Below are positions 26,208 through 35,585 of a DNA stretch of 64,000 nt, one piece after another. The position numbers were made by a program, and so were the translations under genes. Location: positions 1 through 64,000 of the forward strand of contig QEUQ01000002.1 of assembly GCA_003577105.1 (NCBI GenBank), written 5' to 3'. This DNA is from Acidobacteriota bacterium (lineage in GTDB: Bacteria; Actinomycetota; Acidimicrobiia; ATN3). A model generated the notes under the pieces. That model did not search any database, was not told the DNA's origin, and was given only the letters and a program-made list of their open reading frames with translations. Each line of letters begins with the position of its first letter. Position 1 is the stretch's first letter.

Positions 26208-27281
26208 ATGCGCCCGCTTCTACAGCTGAGAAACATGATTTCCAAAGGGGCACGGTTAGTGACACTGTCAGTGCTTCAGCTCGTGCTCGTGTCGGTGAGC
26301 ATGGCGCCTGTGGCGGCCGACGAAGTCGAAGACGCCAGACGCGAGGTTGAGCGTGTTCAATCCGAGGTCGCAGCCGTGCGCCGACAGTACGACCTTCTCG
26401 TCAATCAGGTTAATGAAGCGCAGGCAGATCTCGACACGCGCCAATCGCAGATTGTCAATCTGACACTTGAGCTGAATCGAAAGCAAGAGCTCCTGAATCA
26501 ACGATCTGCCGAGTTCGCATCGCGAGTCCGGGAGACCTACAAAGAAGGTCCCGACAGCGAGGTCCGGATTTTCTTGGCGTCGGAAAGCCTCGGGGAATTC
26601 TGGGCGGCCCGGAGGTATGTGGCTGCCCGGCTGCAGCGAGACCGGGAATTGCTCGCTGAATTGCAGGCAGAGCAGGACGACTTGGAACTCATCTCGGGTC
26701 AGCTCGAATCCGGCAGGGCGGCGATTCAATCTCAGCTAGAGGCGCTCGCCGATCTCCTGGGCCAGACTCAGGAGCTTCTGGCCGGATCCGAGGCTGCTCT
26801 CGCTGCGAGCCAGGCAGATCTGCAGGTCAAGGAGGAAATGCGCAAGGCGATGGAGATACTGAATCGTGGTTCGCCTGGTGGGCGGAGACCGGTCAGTGAG
26901 AAACATCGCCGGGCGACGGAGAACCAGTCGGAAATCATGAAGCGATATCCCTTCGGACCTGTTGCAGGAATTCCGGAGGGCTTGATACCGACCGGAGAGA
27001 TCGTCGAAGGCATTGCTTCGTGGTATGGGCCGGGATTCAATGGCCTGCCGACCGCAAGCGGAGCTATCTACGATGAGTCCCTCTACACTTGCGCAAGCAA
27101 GGAACTGCCACTGGGGACAATTCTTCTCGTGACCTACAAGGGCCGGAGCGTTCTGCTATTGGTCAACGACCGGGGTCCCTTCGTCAAGGGGCGAGTGCTC
27201 GACCTTTCGCGGGCAGCCAAGGATGCGATTGGAATGGGGGGGTTGGGCTACGTGTCGGCGCAGGTCCTAGAGGAGCAGTGA
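26208..27281 (+). CDS. coiled-coil plus RlpA-like double-psi beta-barrel cell-wall protein
   Basis: About 357 aa. N-terminal signal peptide (hydrophobic core LVTLSVLQLVLVSVS, cut near PVAADE). A long coiled coil of PcsB/EnvC type spans about residues 40-220 (VERVQSEVAAVRR, LNRKQELLNQRSAEFA). A C-terminal RlpA domain has GIASWYGPGFNGLPTASG, LPLGTILLV, NDRGPFVKGRVLDLS. RlpA domains act as lytic transglycosylases or bind peptidoglycan; the coiled coil often regulates cell-wall hydrolases at division sites. ATG at 26208 follows GGGGA; an internal ATG at 26235 is an equally plausible start. Secreted or membrane-proximal cell-wall remodelling is inferred. Confidence 0.85.
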   Translation: MRPLLQLRNMISKGARLVTLSVLQLVLVSVSMAPVAADEVEDARREVERVQSEVAAVRRQYDLLVNQVNEAQADLDTRQSQIVNLTLELNRKQELLNQRSAEFASRVRETYKEGPDSEVRIFLASESLGEFWAARRYVAARLQRDRELLAELQAEQDDLELISGQLESGRAAIQSQLEALADLLGQTQELLAGSEAALAASQADLQVKEEMRKAMEILNRGSPGGRRPVSEKHRRATENQSEIMKRYPFGPVAGIPEGLIPTGEIVEGIASWYGPGFNGLPTASGAIYDESLYTCASKELPLGTILLVTYKGRSVLLLVNDRGPFVKGRVLDLSRAAKDAIGMGGLGYVSAQVLEEQ

Positions 27282-27344
27282 GGCATTGCGTCGTGGCAGG
27301 CGAGCATAGCCGGGCCGTTTGGAACAGGCACTAGAGGTTGATCA

Positions 27345-28826
27345 ATGAGCATTCTCGCAATCGACGCGGGCACGACCGGAGTGCGCGCGCTGGTCTTCAA
27401 CGCCGACGGTCAGATGGTGAGCGGAAGCTACAGGGAATTCCCTCAACACTTCCCCAGGCCCGGTTGGATCGAGCATGACCTCGATCAGATTTGGGAATCC
27501 ATTGAAGTAGTCATAGCGGAGGCGATAGCTGAGCTCGATGCGAACGAAATAGCCGCAGTCGGTATCACCAATCAACGAGAGACGGCTTGCGCCTGGTCTC
27601 GCTCTGATGGCCGTCCGCGTGCTCGTGCAATTGTCTGGCAAGACAGGCGCACGGCGGAGCGCTGTGATGAGCTGCGCCGCGATGGACTTGAACCAGTTGT
27701 CCGAGAAAAGACGGGTCTGGTTCTCGACCCCTACTTCACGGCCACGAAGTTCGAATGGATCCTGAGAGAGGGCGCTGTTGTGGCAGACGCCGACCTGGCT
27801 CTTGGCACGATAGACAGTTGGGTCCTCTACAAACTCACCGGCGGCCGTGTTCATGCGACTGATTGGTCCAATGCTTCTCGCACGATGCTGCTTGATCTCG
27901 ACACCCAGACCTGGGATCCGAGCTTGTGCGACGTTTTCAACGTTCCGATGTCTGCCTTGCCCGAGCTTCGACCAAGCTCTTACGTGTACGGAGTCACGGA
28001 TCCGGCATGCGCAGCCGGTTTGAGCGTTCCCGTCTCCGGCATTGCCGGCGACCAGCAAGCTGCTCTATTCGGCCAGGCCTGCATCGAGCCTGGGATGTCG
28101 AAGAACACCTACGGAACCGGTTCATTTGTGCTGCTCAATACTGGCGACACCAGACCTCCTACGGTAGAGGGGCTCCTGACAACTATCGCCTGGGGAATCG
28201 ACGGAGGGGGCCCGGTATTCGCGTACGAGGGCGCAATCTTCTCGACCGGATCGGCGATTCAGTGGCTGCGAGACGGACTTGAGGTTATTGCGGACGCAAG
28301 TGAGGCCGGGCCTCTCGCTGAGAGCGTTGATGACACGGGTGGCGTTTATTTTGTTCCTGCTTTTGCCGGCCTCGGGTCCCCTTGGTGGGATCCATATGCC
28401 CGAGGCGCGCTCTTTGGCCTCACGCGGGGCACCGGTCGCGCAGAGGTAGTGAGAGCCGTGGTGGAATCGATGGCGTATCAGACGCGCGACGTCGTTGAGG
28501 CAATGGAGAATTCAGCGAAGATCGAGGTAAGCGAGGTCCGGGTCGATGGCGGAGCAGCGGTCATGGATTTCCTGTGCCAATTCCAAGCGGACCAGCTTGG
28601 CGTGAAGGTCCGGCGGGCAAAGGTCAGTGAGACTACGGCGCTGGGCGCTGCCTACCTAGCTGGTCTAGCCGTGGGCACCTGGTCGAGCACAGACTCAATC
28701 ATCGAGAATTGGAGCGAAGGTCGGTGCTTCTCCCCTGCCGGCGACAGAGATTTAGCTGACCGGCGGTATACCAAGTGGAAAGCCGCGGTTGAGCGGTCTT
28801 TGGCGTGGGCCGAGGAAGACACGTAG
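27345..28826 (+). CDS. glpK: glycerol kinase
   Basis: FGGY-family kinase making glycerol-3-phosphate from glycerol and ATP. The 493 aa protein starts MSILAIDAGTTGVRA and has GITNQRETACAWSRSDG, IVWQDRRTAERC, GDQQAALFGQ and the FGGY signature region near LFGLTRGTGRAEVVRAVVES. The ATG follows AGAGGTTG. The matching dehydrogenase gene glpD lies about 31 kb away rather than adjacent. No glpF facilitator is seen. A neighbouring plsC gene (convergent) uses the same product for phospholipid synthesis. Confidence 0.94.
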   Translation: MSILAIDAGTTGVRALVFNADGQMVSGSYREFPQHFPRPGWIEHDLDQIWESIEVVIAEAIAELDANEIAAVGITNQRETACAWSRSDGRPRARAIVWQDRRTAERCDELRRDGLEPVVREKTGLVLDPYFTATKFEWILREGAVVADADLALGTIDSWVLYKLTGGRVHATDWSNASRTMLLDLDTQTWDPSLCDVFNVPMSALPELRPSSYVYGVTDPACAAGLSVPVSGIAGDQQAALFGQACIEPGMSKNTYGTGSFVLLNTGDTRPPTVEGLLTTIAWGIDGGGPVFAYEGAIFSTGSAIQWLRDGLEVIADASEAGPLAESVDDTGGVYFVPAFAGLGSPWWDPYARGALFGLTRGTGRAEVVRAVVESMAYQTRDVVEAMENSAKIEVSEVRVDGGAAVMDFLCQFQADQLGVKVRRAKVSETTALGAAYLAGLAVGTWSSTDSIIENWSEGRCFSPAGDRDLADRRYTKWKAAVERSLAWAEEDT

Positions 28827-28855
28827 GAAACCGCCTTCTCTGAAGTTCCGACTCG

Positions 28856-29608
28856 CTATCCGGTAGCGGCAAGCTCCGCTGCGTCGTCATCGGCCTTGGC
28901 GGACGTAGCCTCTGTCATTCGGATGCGTGATTCGGCTAGATCTTCTAACGCCGCCGAATATGCGTTGGCGTGGTTTGCATAGGAGTCGTGATATTCCTGG
29001 CCGCTTAGCGCAGCGATCTCGAACATCACTTCGTCTGTTATTGACCGCAGGAGGAGCCGCTCCGATTTGCTCGATGTGCGGTCTGAGAATTGCATCGGAG
29101 ACCCAAAACGAACGTGAACATCTCCGCGATTAGGCATCCGCTTTCCCTTTGGCAACACCTCACGCGTCCCGGCCACCCCGACGGGTATGACGGGTGCGCC
29201 AGATCGGAGTGCGAGGCGTGCTACGCCTGTGTGCCCTTTGTGCAGGTTGCCATCAGGACTTCGTGTGCCTTCCGGATAGATGCCAAACAGCTCGCCCCTC
29301 TCAAGGACTTCGGCAGCTGCCTCAAGGGCGTTCTCACTCGCTTCGCCGCCGTCACGCTTTATGGGGATCTGACCCCATGACTTGAAGAAGATGCGCGAAT
29401 ACCAGTGCTCGAAGTACTCGGCCTTTGCAACGTAAGTAACTCTGCGGTCCACCACTAGAGGAATGAAGAAGGAGTCCAAGAACGAAAGATGGTTCGCAGC
29501 CAAGATAGCTGGGCCATCTTCGGGTACGTTCTCTAGTCCACTTGTCTCAATGTCGAAGTACCCATGAAGAATGGGCGAGAGAACCGCTTTGCTAACTTCG
29601 TAAAACAC
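28856..29608 (-). CDS. plsC: 1-acyl-sn-glycerol-3-phosphate acyltransferase
   Basis: LPLAT-family acyltransferase adding the second fatty acid in phosphatidic acid synthesis. The catalytic H-x4-D motif is in NHLSFLDS; later conserved blocks are FGIYPEGTRSPDG (glycerol-3-phosphate-binding EGTRS) and PVIPVGVAGT. 250 aa, cytoplasmic face of the membrane. A C-terminal tail of about 40 hydrophilic residues is additional. Converges with glpK and diverges from an esterase gene. Confidence 0.9.
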   Translation of the reverse strand: MFYEVSKAVLSPILHGYFDIETSGLENVPEDGPAILAANHLSFLDSFFIPLVVDRRVTYVAKAEYFEHWYSRIFFKSWGQIPIKRDGGEASENALEAAAEVLERGELFGIYPEGTRSPDGNLHKGHTGVARLALRSGAPVIPVGVAGTREVLPKGKRMPNRGDVHVRFGSPMQFSDRTSSKSERLLLRSITDEVMFEIAALSGQEYHDSYANHANAYSAALEDLAESRIRMTEATSAKADDDAAELAATG

Positions 29609-29656
29609 GTGACGAGAATATCCCCAGCAGCCGTTTGGCCGCAGTCCTTATTACGC

Positions 29657-29680
29657 CGATCATCTGGCCGATCATCTGGC
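29657..29680. repeat. 12-base direct tandem repeat
   Basis: CGATCATCTGGC occurs twice back to back in the 146-base gap between divergent plsC and the esterase gene. This position would suit a regulator-binding site, but the repeat is direct rather than palindromic and nothing else supports that. Confidence 0.75.
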
Positions 29681-29754
29681 GGGTGATTATTGGGGGACTA
29701 AGACCGAACATCGCATGATTCGGTTACATCAGCATCGGAAGTAGGAAGAGATCA

Positions 29755-30522
29755 ATGACAGAGCCGGCCAGCTTGATCGAGGGCGCCGCACCCTTTGAAC
29801 TCGGAGAAGGCGAAAAGGGGGTGCTGTTGGTGCATGGATTCACGGGGTCGCCCCAGTCAATGCGCCTCTGGGGCGAGTCGCTTGCCGAGGCAGGTTTCTC
29901 GGTCAAGTGCCCGCTGCTTCCGGGGCACGGAACGCGATGGGAGGACATGCAGGAAACCAAGTGGCGAGATTGGACTGGAGCCGCGCAGGAAGCTCTTGAC
30001 GACCTCTCGGCGCGCTGCGCCATGACCTTCATTGCCGGTCTGTCGATGGGGGGAGCAATTGCCTGCTACTTGGCTGCGGAGAATCAAGATGCTGTCGCCG
30101 GAATCAGCACCGTCGGAGCGGCAGTTCTCAACGAAGATCCCCGCGCGTTTCTGCTCCCGGTGCTCAAGCATCTTCTCCCATCACTACCGGGTGTCAGCAA
30201 CGACATCGCCGAACCGGGCATGGCGGAAGTCGCCTACGACCGTACTCCGCTGAGAGCGGCAGCCGAACTGCTTTCGCTTCAACGCGCGACAAGGGAACGC
30301 CTGTCGCGAATTGGTGTGCCGGCGCTCCTGTTTCATTCCCGGGATGACCACGTAGTGCCGGCCTCGAACATGTCTTATCTCGCCAAGAATCTCGGATCCA
30401 ATGACGTGAGATTGCGATGGCTTGAACGGAGCTATCACGTTGCTACCCTCGACTACGACCGTCATCTGATCTTTGAGGAGTCAGCAGCGTTCTTCAACGA
30501 GCTCGCGTCGGAATCCCGCTAG
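29755..30522 (+). CDS. alpha/beta hydrolase (carboxylesterase or monoacylglycerol lipase type)
   Basis: 255 aa serine hydrolase resembling Est30-type carboxylesterases. The oxyanion-loop motif is HGFTGSPQSM, the nucleophile elbow GLSMGG, the acid Asp in HSRDDHVVPA and the catalytic His in ERSYHVATLD. No signal peptide, so cytoplasmic. The ATG follows AGGAAGAG. The substrate is probably a short- or medium-chain ester or monoacylglycerol; neighbouring glpK and plsC make a lipid role plausible but not proven. A TetR gene follows and may regulate it. Confidence 0.88.
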   Translation: MTEPASLIEGAAPFELGEGEKGVLLVHGFTGSPQSMRLWGESLAEAGFSVKCPLLPGHGTRWEDMQETKWRDWTGAAQEALDDLSARCAMTFIAGLSMGGAIACYLAAENQDAVAGISTVGAAVLNEDPRAFLLPVLKHLLPSLPGVSNDIAEPGMAEVAYDRTPLRAAAELLSLQRATRERLSRIGVPALLFHSRDDHVVPASNMSYLAKNLGSNDVRLRWLERSYHVATLDYDRHLIFEESAAFFNELASESR

Positions 30523-30572
30523 TAGGCAGAGCATTCTTGACCGTCCGCGCTCGCCTTACCTAGCATCCGCGC

Positions 30573-31217
30573 ATGTCACATGCACTTACGCCAATTCCAG
30601 GTGCACGCGCATCGGCGCGGAATTCCGATGGCAGGGAGCTTACGGAGCGTGGGCAGCGTCGGAAATCTGAGCTAATGGACGCAGCCGTGAGGATCTTCGC
30701 AGAGAAGGGTTTCCAGGGTACTTCAGTAGCCGAAATCGTGCGGGATGTCGGGGCAGGCAAAGGCGTCTTCTACTGGTATTTCGATTCCAAGGAGGCTCTC
30801 TTCGGGGAGATTCTTCGAGAAACCTTGGTCGAGCTTCGCCGCTTTCAGGCTGACGCGATCTCTGATTGTGATGACCCCGTCGAGCGCATTGCCCTCGGAA
30901 TCAGAGCGTCATTGAGGTATTTCGCCGACAATCGCCATTTATTTGCGATGCTAGAACAGGCATGGACTATCGACGCGTTTCGCGCCCGCCTCGAGGAGGG
31001 TCAGGAAGTAGTCATCGGCGACACGGCAAAGCATGTTCAGGAGGGCATCTCCCGAGGGCTCATTCGTAACGGCGACGCGCTGTTTCTCGCGCACGCGATC
31101 TTCGGAGTGGCCACCCACGTCGCGAGGCGTTTCATAAAGGCGGAGACTGACGTAGATCAGCTCGCGGACGAATCAGTGGCGTTCTGCTTGACGGGGATAC
31201 TTGATCTTCAGTCGTGA
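30573..31217 (+). CDS. TetR family transcriptional regulator
   Basis: 214 aa. The N-terminal helix-turn-helix domain is clear: [22 protein letters not shown] then [19 protein letters not shown] (about residues 30-75), preceded by a 28-residue disordered tail. The C-terminal ligand domain is helical, and the ligand is unknown. It lies 50 bases after the esterase gene and could control it and itself. Its 3' end overlaps the convergent aminotransferase gene by 10 bases. Confidence 0.92.
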   Translation: MSHALTPIPGARASARNSDGRELTERGQRRKSELMDAAVRIFAEKGFQGTSVAEIVRDVGAGKGVFYWYFDSKEALFGEILRETLVELRRFQADAISDCDDPVERIALGIRASLRYFADNRHLFAMLEQAWTIDAFRARLEEGQEVVIGDTAKHVQEGISRGLIRNGDALFLAHAIFGVATHVARRFIKAETDVDQLADESVAFCLTGILDLQS

Positions 31218-32386
31218 AGTTCGGGAAGGGCTTTTCGTATCCCCCGCATCGCCTGCGCAATGCGCTGCTCGTTTTCAACCAACGCGAACCGCACATATTC
31301 ATCACCCCCTGGGCCGAAGCCGACTCCCGGGCTGACAGAAACCTTCGCCTCTCTCATCAGATGAAAGGCAAACTCGAGTGATCCCATCTCTCGATATGAC
31401 TCGGGAATGCGCGCCCAAACGAACATCGTGCCTTTGGGCTTGGGAACCTCCCAGCCAAGTCTCGCAAGCCCGTCGCAGACCGCGTCCCGGCGCGATCGAT
31501 AGACGTCAACGACAGTCTTGGGGAAATCTGGCAGCTCGTTGAGGGCGATGATGCTTGCGATCTGAATAGGCTGGAACGTGCCGTAGTCAAGATATGACTT
31601 CAATTTGGCCATCGCGGCCACCACTTCGGCGTTTCCGACAATGAATCCCATTCGCCACCCTGGCATGGAGTAGGACTTACTCAGGGTGTACAGCTCGACG
31701 CCCACCTCTTTGGCTCCCGGTACCTCCAACAGGCTCGGAGCGCGGTAGCCGTCGAAGGTGAGATCCGCGTATGCGAAGTCGTGAATCACGAAGACTTCTC
31801 TCGCCTTGGCAAAGCTAACGAGGCGCTCGAAGAAGTCCCGCTCGATACAAGCGGTTGTCGGGTTGTGGGGAAAGGACGTCACGATCACGCGTGGTCGCGG
31901 CCACTGCCTCTCATACTCCTGAACGAGCACTTCGAAGAAGTCCGAATCCACCGAGAGCGGCACAGAAGTGACATCAGCGCCGGCAAAAAGCGGAGCATAG
32001 AAATGGATCGGATAGGTCGGGGTGGGGACCAGTGCACCGTCACCAGGTCCAAGTAGCGCCCACATGAGGTGAGTGATCCCTTCCTTGGCGCCGATAGTCG
32101 AGATCACCTCAGTTTCGGGATCAATGTCGACATCAAACTTGCGCTTATACATGTCAGCAACAGCCTTGCGCAGCCTCGGTATGCCCCGGCTCGACGAATA
32201 CCGATGATTCTTCGGATTCTCGGCAGCTTCGCAGAGCTTGCTCACTACCTCAGGAGGCGAAGACAGATCCGGGTTACCGAAACCAAGATCGACGATGTCA
32301 TCGCCAGACCGGCGAAGTTCGAGCTTGAGTGCCTCGACTTGGGCGAAGACATATGGGGGTAAATTGGTGATGCGTCGGAATTCCAT
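31208..32386 (-). CDS. aminotransferase class I/II, AlaC/YfdZ-like
   Basis: 392 aa PLP enzyme starting [18 protein letters not shown], very close in pattern to AlaC-type alanine aminotransferases (glutamate-pyruvate). Motifs: [44 protein letters not shown], and the PLP lysine in [15 protein letters not shown]. It is related to the DapL-type protein at the start of the window, but differs in the N-terminal signature, so alanine synthesis is more likely than DAP; a second DapL role remains possible. Confidence 0.88.
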   Translation of the reverse strand: MEFRRITNLPPYVFAQVEALKLELRRSGDDIVDLGFGNPDLSSPPEVVSKLCEAAENPKNHRYSSSRGIPRLRKAVADMYKRKFDVDIDPETEVISTIGAKEGITHLMWALLGPGDGALVPTPTYPIHFYAPLFAGADVTSVPLSVDSDFFEVLVQEYERQWPRPRVIVTSFPHNPTTACIERDFFERLVSFAKAREVFVIHDFAYADLTFDGYRAPSLLEVPGAKEVGVELYTLSKSYSMPGWRMGFIVGNAEVVAAMAKLKSYLDYGTFQPIQIASIIALNELPDFPKTVVDVYRSRRDAVCDGLARLGWEVPKPKGTMFVWARIPESYREMGSLEFAFHLMREAKVSVSPGVGFGPGGDEYVRFALVENEQRIAQAMRGIRKALPELHD

Positions 32387-32567
32387 CGGGCGATCGTACC
32401 AATGGAGCGTGGCCCTGCCCCGTCACTTTTCGGCGCAGAAGATCTGACGAGGCGCGGCGGGCGAAGGCCAGAGGCTTGATCGATAGCGAGGAGTCGGCTT
32501 CAGCGAGGGCGGATAGGGCCGAGACAGGAGGCGAATCATCGGCCGAAACAACTGGAGGATCTACCTA

Positions 32568-32861
32568 TTGCTTTGCATGGTTGGGGTGGTTGGTCTTGGC
32601 GGGTGCAGGCAATGGCAGCCGGCACCGGGTGCGAGCCCGGGAGAAGATCTGTATCGCAAGAACTGCGTTACATGCCATGGCGTCAACGGAGGTGGAGCAG
32701 ACGGTCCCAGCCTCATCGCCCGCGAGCACTCCCCCGACGAGGTCGCGGCGAAGGTCAAGTCTGGCGGATCGGGAATGCGATCATTCGACGGAGAACTCAG
32801 CGCAGAGGAGATTCGTCAGGTGTCGGAGTACGCGGCATCTCTCTCGCGGCCGCCGAAGTAG
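32568..32861 (+). CDS. cytochrome c lipoprotein (single heme)
   Basis: Small class I cytochrome c: heme motif CVTCH in LYRKNCVTCHG and a likely axial Met in GSGMRSF; C-terminal helix EIRQVSEYAASL. A lipobox-like LGGC near the N-terminus suggests lipid anchoring outside the membrane. The conservative start is TTG at 32568 (97 aa), but this leaves the signal peptide without basic residues. An ATC at 32538, preceded by GGAGG, would add RNNWR and make a normal signal sequence. Electron donor or acceptor is not evident; no oxidase gene is adjacent. Confidence 0.85.
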   Translation: MLCMVGVVGLGGCRQWQPAPGASPGEDLYRKNCVTCHGVNGGGADGPSLIAREHSPDEVAAKVKSGGSGMRSFDGELSAEEIRQVSEYAASLSRPPK

Positions 32862-33608
32862 TCAGGCGGCCGACAACCAGCACTTCCGAATGCGGCGGTA
32901 TGCGGCTGGAATGTCCCCCGCCCTTTCTAGACCTGTTGGAGCGATCACGGCCCAGCTAGCCCCGTTGGACTTCAACGAATCGAACTGATGCGCAAGGACC
33001 TGTTCGCCGATTCCTGTCGGAGACGACGTCGCCCAGGGTCCGGCCCAAGAGATTTCATTGCCTCGCTCGGTGAGCCTTTGCGCCCTCGCGCCAAATGACT
33101 CGATGTCGACGCCCCAGAGATTCAAGCCGGCTCCGCTTCGCGATGCGATCTCTTCGGCGGATGCACCGGATCCTCCAATCCACGTCCGAACACCGGAGGC
33201 AATGAGCGAGTCCGCGAGCTTCTCCGTCATCTCAGCTCGCGCAGGCTGCTCAGGGTAGGAATCGCCGAATTCGCGCCACTCAAGCTCGAAGTCACGACCA
33301 CCGATTCCGATACCGGCGATGAGGCGAGATCCGGCAAGCTTCGCGAGAGTGACAAACGCATGCGCCGAAACGCCTACTGGCATCGCGGCCGAGCGATAGA
33401 CGAGGGAGCCGATCGCGACCTCCGCGGTCGAGGCGCATAGTGCGCCAACAAGCGCCAGGGGATCATTTCCCGCGAGCGCCCCAGGTCTGCTTCTAGTGAC
33501 GTAGTGATCGAAGACGAAGACGCCGTCAATTCCCAGATCTTGAGCGACGCGCGCAGCCTCCACGGTGAGTCGCCCGCCTGCTATCGGGAGCGCAATACCA
33601 AGTCTCAC
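32862..33608 (-). CDS. luciferase-like F420-dependent oxidoreductase (LLM class)
   Basis: 248 aa LLM-fold flavin or F420-dependent enzyme. The sequence starts MRLGIALPIAGGRLTVEAARVAQDLGIDGVFVFDH. It continues with ALVGALCASTAEVAIGSLV, a typical beta-alpha barrel pattern, and IGGSGASAEEIASRSG. It is shorter than most members (about 300 aa). The GTG start overlaps the preceding DUF1232 gene by GTGA. Whether it uses F420 or FMN cannot be decided from sequence alone; F420 is common in actinobacteria. Confidence 0.8.
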   Translation of the reverse strand: MRLGIALPIAGGRLTVEAARVAQDLGIDGVFVFDHYVTRSRPGALAGNDPLALVGALCASTAEVAIGSLVYRSAAMPVGVSAHAFVTLAKLAGSRLIAGIGIGGRDFELEWREFGDSYPEQPARAEMTEKLADSLIASGVRTWIGGSGASAEEIASRSGAGLNLWGVDIESFGARAQRLTERGNEISWAGPWATSSPTGIGEQVLAHQFDSLKSNGASWAVIAPTGLERAGDIPAAYRRIRKCWLSAA

Positions 33609-34063
33609 CCGTGGCTTCCCGCGCCCTCGCGGCTTCGGAATTCGCGGCGCGAGCGACGCAGACGCGCGAATTTTCGAACTACGCCCGAGCCAAATTGCTC
33701 CATTGTGTTTCTGATTGCGCGAAGAGTCCGCGGGTCACCATCCCAGTGCTCCAAGAGAACCGCTTCGTCGGTGTTGGTTAGTAGCCAGTCAACCGCAACA
33801 AACAGAACCACCACATCATCAATCTGACCGATGAGAGGCAGTGCATCGGGTATTACGTCAATTGGAAGGGCCGTGTAGAGCACTGCGGCTCCGGCGAGAA
33901 TCTTCGGAAGTACCGGCGCTCGTGGATCGGCGATAACGCGCATCAACAGCTTCGCTGAGTTCGGAACTGCCTCCAGCAGGTCTTTCCAGTCGAGCACTTC
34001 AATGCCATATCCCTCGCCAAGCGGTGGCACGACCTCGGGATTCTCTACGTGTTCATGGTCCAA
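33605..34063 (-). CDS. YkvA/DUF1232 family protein
   Basis: 152 aa. The DUF1232 core is clear: LYTALPIDVIPDALPLIGQIDDVVVLFVAVDWLL, with the PIDxIPD and GxxDD motifs and one hydrophobic helical pair, probably membrane-associated. The N-terminal 40 residues are hydrophilic, and the C-terminus is Arg-rich. The TTG start has a GAGGAAG site. Function unknown. Sits between a ROK glucokinase and an LLM oxidoreductase in a tight minus-strand run. Confidence 0.85.
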   Translation of the reverse strand: MDHEHVENPEVVPPLGEGYGIEVLDWKDLLEAVPNSAKLLMRVIADPRAPVLPKILAGAAVLYTALPIDVIPDALPLIGQIDDVVVLFVAVDWLLTNTDEAVLLEHWDGDPRTLRAIRNTMEQFGSGVVRKFARLRRSRREFRSREGAGSHG

Positions 34064-34075
34064 CTTGAGACTTCC

Positions 34076-35020
34076 TCAAAGAGCACTTGACACCATCAGC
34101 GCGGCGCCGATCACGCCGGCATCGTCGCCGAGTTCGGCAGCGACAACCTCAACCTCGGGGCGATACCCGGCACCTTCAATCTTCTCAAGAAGTTCCGCGC
34201 GCGCAGGGGCGAGCAGAGCCTCTCCGAGGCGGATGAGCCCGCCCCCAACTACAAAACGCTCGGGATCCAGGATATTCGCGAGATTCGCGAGCCCGACGCC
34301 TACGTTCCTACCGAGCTCCTCGATCAGGTTCTTTGCGACAGGATCGCCCTCGTCGGCGGCTCGCATGACGGATTCTCCTCTAACGCGTTCGAGTTGCCCG
34401 TCAGCTGCTGCCAGTATCCTTGCGCCCCCCGGCAAAGCGGCAGCTTCTCGAGCCATCTCACCCAGAGCCGTGCCCGAGGCAAGTCGTTCCCAGCATCCGA
34501 CTTGACCGCACCCGCACCGAGGACCGCTGGGATCGATGACCATGTGCCCAATCTCCGCAGCAAACCCCTGCGATCCGCGATAGAGGTGCCCGCCGAAGAT
34601 GAATCCACCCCCAATGCCAGTGCCTAGTGTCACCATGATCATGTCTTCGGCTCCCTGCCCAGAGCCGATTCGAAATTCCGCGTATCCCGCGCAGGTGGCG
34701 TCATTGTCGAGTGTGGTCGCGACCCCGAACTTGCGGCTGACCACGTCGACGATTGGCACATCTCGGTAGGAGAGATTGGGCGCGTACCTGACGACACCCG
34801 CTCGGACGTCGACGAGCCCCGCCGCCCCGATCCCGATACCTTCGACCGGCGACTCGGAGTTCTCCAGCACTTCGGCCAGGAGTTCGACTAACCCACCGAG
34901 GACCGCTTCAGGAGACGGGGGCGTCGAAGCTACCTTTATGTCGATGATTCTTCCGGCGCGATCTACCAGACCCGCGCGCATTTTCGTTCCACCGATGTCT
35001 ACGCCGACGCAGACGGTCAA
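34076..35020 (-). CDS. ROK family glucokinase
   Basis: About 314 aa sugar kinase, probably phosphorylating glucose. Motifs: VGVDIGGTKMRAGLVD (ATP-binding), GIGIGAAGLVD, LDNDATCAGYAE (catalytic Asp), GTGIGGGFIFGG, EIGHMVIDPSGPRCGCGQVGCWE with the ROK zinc-binding cysteines, and ANILDPERFVVGG. The TTG at 35020 is chosen because GGGGAG lies just before it; a TTG at 35032 has no ribosome site. No DNA-binding domain, so it is a kinase rather than a NagC/XylR-type repressor. Confidence 0.9.
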   Translation of the reverse strand: MTVCVGVDIGGTKMRAGLVDRAGRIIDIKVASTPPSPEAVLGGLVELLAEVLENSESPVEGIGIGAAGLVDVRAGVVRYAPNLSYRDVPIVDVVSRKFGVATTLDNDATCAGYAEFRIGSGQGAEDMIMVTLGTGIGGGFIFGGHLYRGSQGFAAEIGHMVIDPSGPRCGCGQVGCWERLASGTALGEMAREAAALPGGARILAAADGQLERVRGESVMRAADEGDPVAKNLIEELGRNVGVGLANLANILDPERFVVGGGLIRLGEALLAPARAELLEKIEGAGYRPEVEVVAAELGDDAGVIGAALMVSSAL

Positions 35021-35060
35021 TTTGCTCCCCAACTCAATCTGCAGGACCCGTCACGCGGAC

Positions 35061-35522
35061 CTAAGGCGCCGCGGGAGCCGCGGTGGGTACTTGTGATCCC
35101 CCACCAATACCTCCGGTCGTGGTTGCAGAGCCTGCCGTCGGGCACGGCGAGACGAAAGTAATCTTGGGATCCTTCACCCCTAGCTCGCGCAGGCGAGCCT
35201 CGAGCGCAGCGCGGGCGCGTTCTCTTCCAGACTCGACGGCCTGTGCATTTGAGAGACAGTAGGTGATCTCGACCTGCTGAGTTCCCGAGAAGTTGTTGTC
35301 GAAATCACGAGCGGTCGATCGGGCGGGACCGGTGAGGAAGAACGCGACTGCCACGGTCACGAGGACCGCAACAAGCGCTAGCCAGGCCGGAATCTTGAGA
35401 CGGAAGAAGAGTGGTGGCCGCTTACGTTCACTCGGGACCTGACCACTACTGCCCTTGGAATCTTCGAAAGCACTCCCGGTTGGCGCGGGCAAGCTAGAAC
35501 TGTCGTCAGGTGGTCTCGTCAT
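35061..35522 (-). CDS. single-pass membrane protein of unknown function
   Basis: About 153 aa. A hydrophilic N-terminal tail of about 45 residues is followed by a transmembrane helix (AWLALVAVLVTVAVAFFLT), then an extracytoplasmic domain with two cysteines (TYCLSNAQ and VSPCPTAG) and an Arg/Glu-rich helix. The tail is Gly/Thr/Ala-rich. The ATG at 35522 follows GAGG. No family recognised. It lies just upstream of the glucokinase gene on the same strand. Confidence 0.72.
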   Translation of the reverse strand: MTRPPDDSSSLPAPTGSAFEDSKGSSGQVPSERKRPPLFFRLKIPAWLALVAVLVTVAVAFFLTGPARSTARDFDNNFSGTQQVEITYCLSNAQAVESGRERARAALEARLRELGVKDPKITFVSPCPTAGSATTTGGIGGGSQVPTAAPAAP

Positions 35523-35585
35523 GGTGGTCACCTCTCATCTGTCAGTCCAATAGCATCAGCTATCAGAGCCTACAAAGGATCGTTC

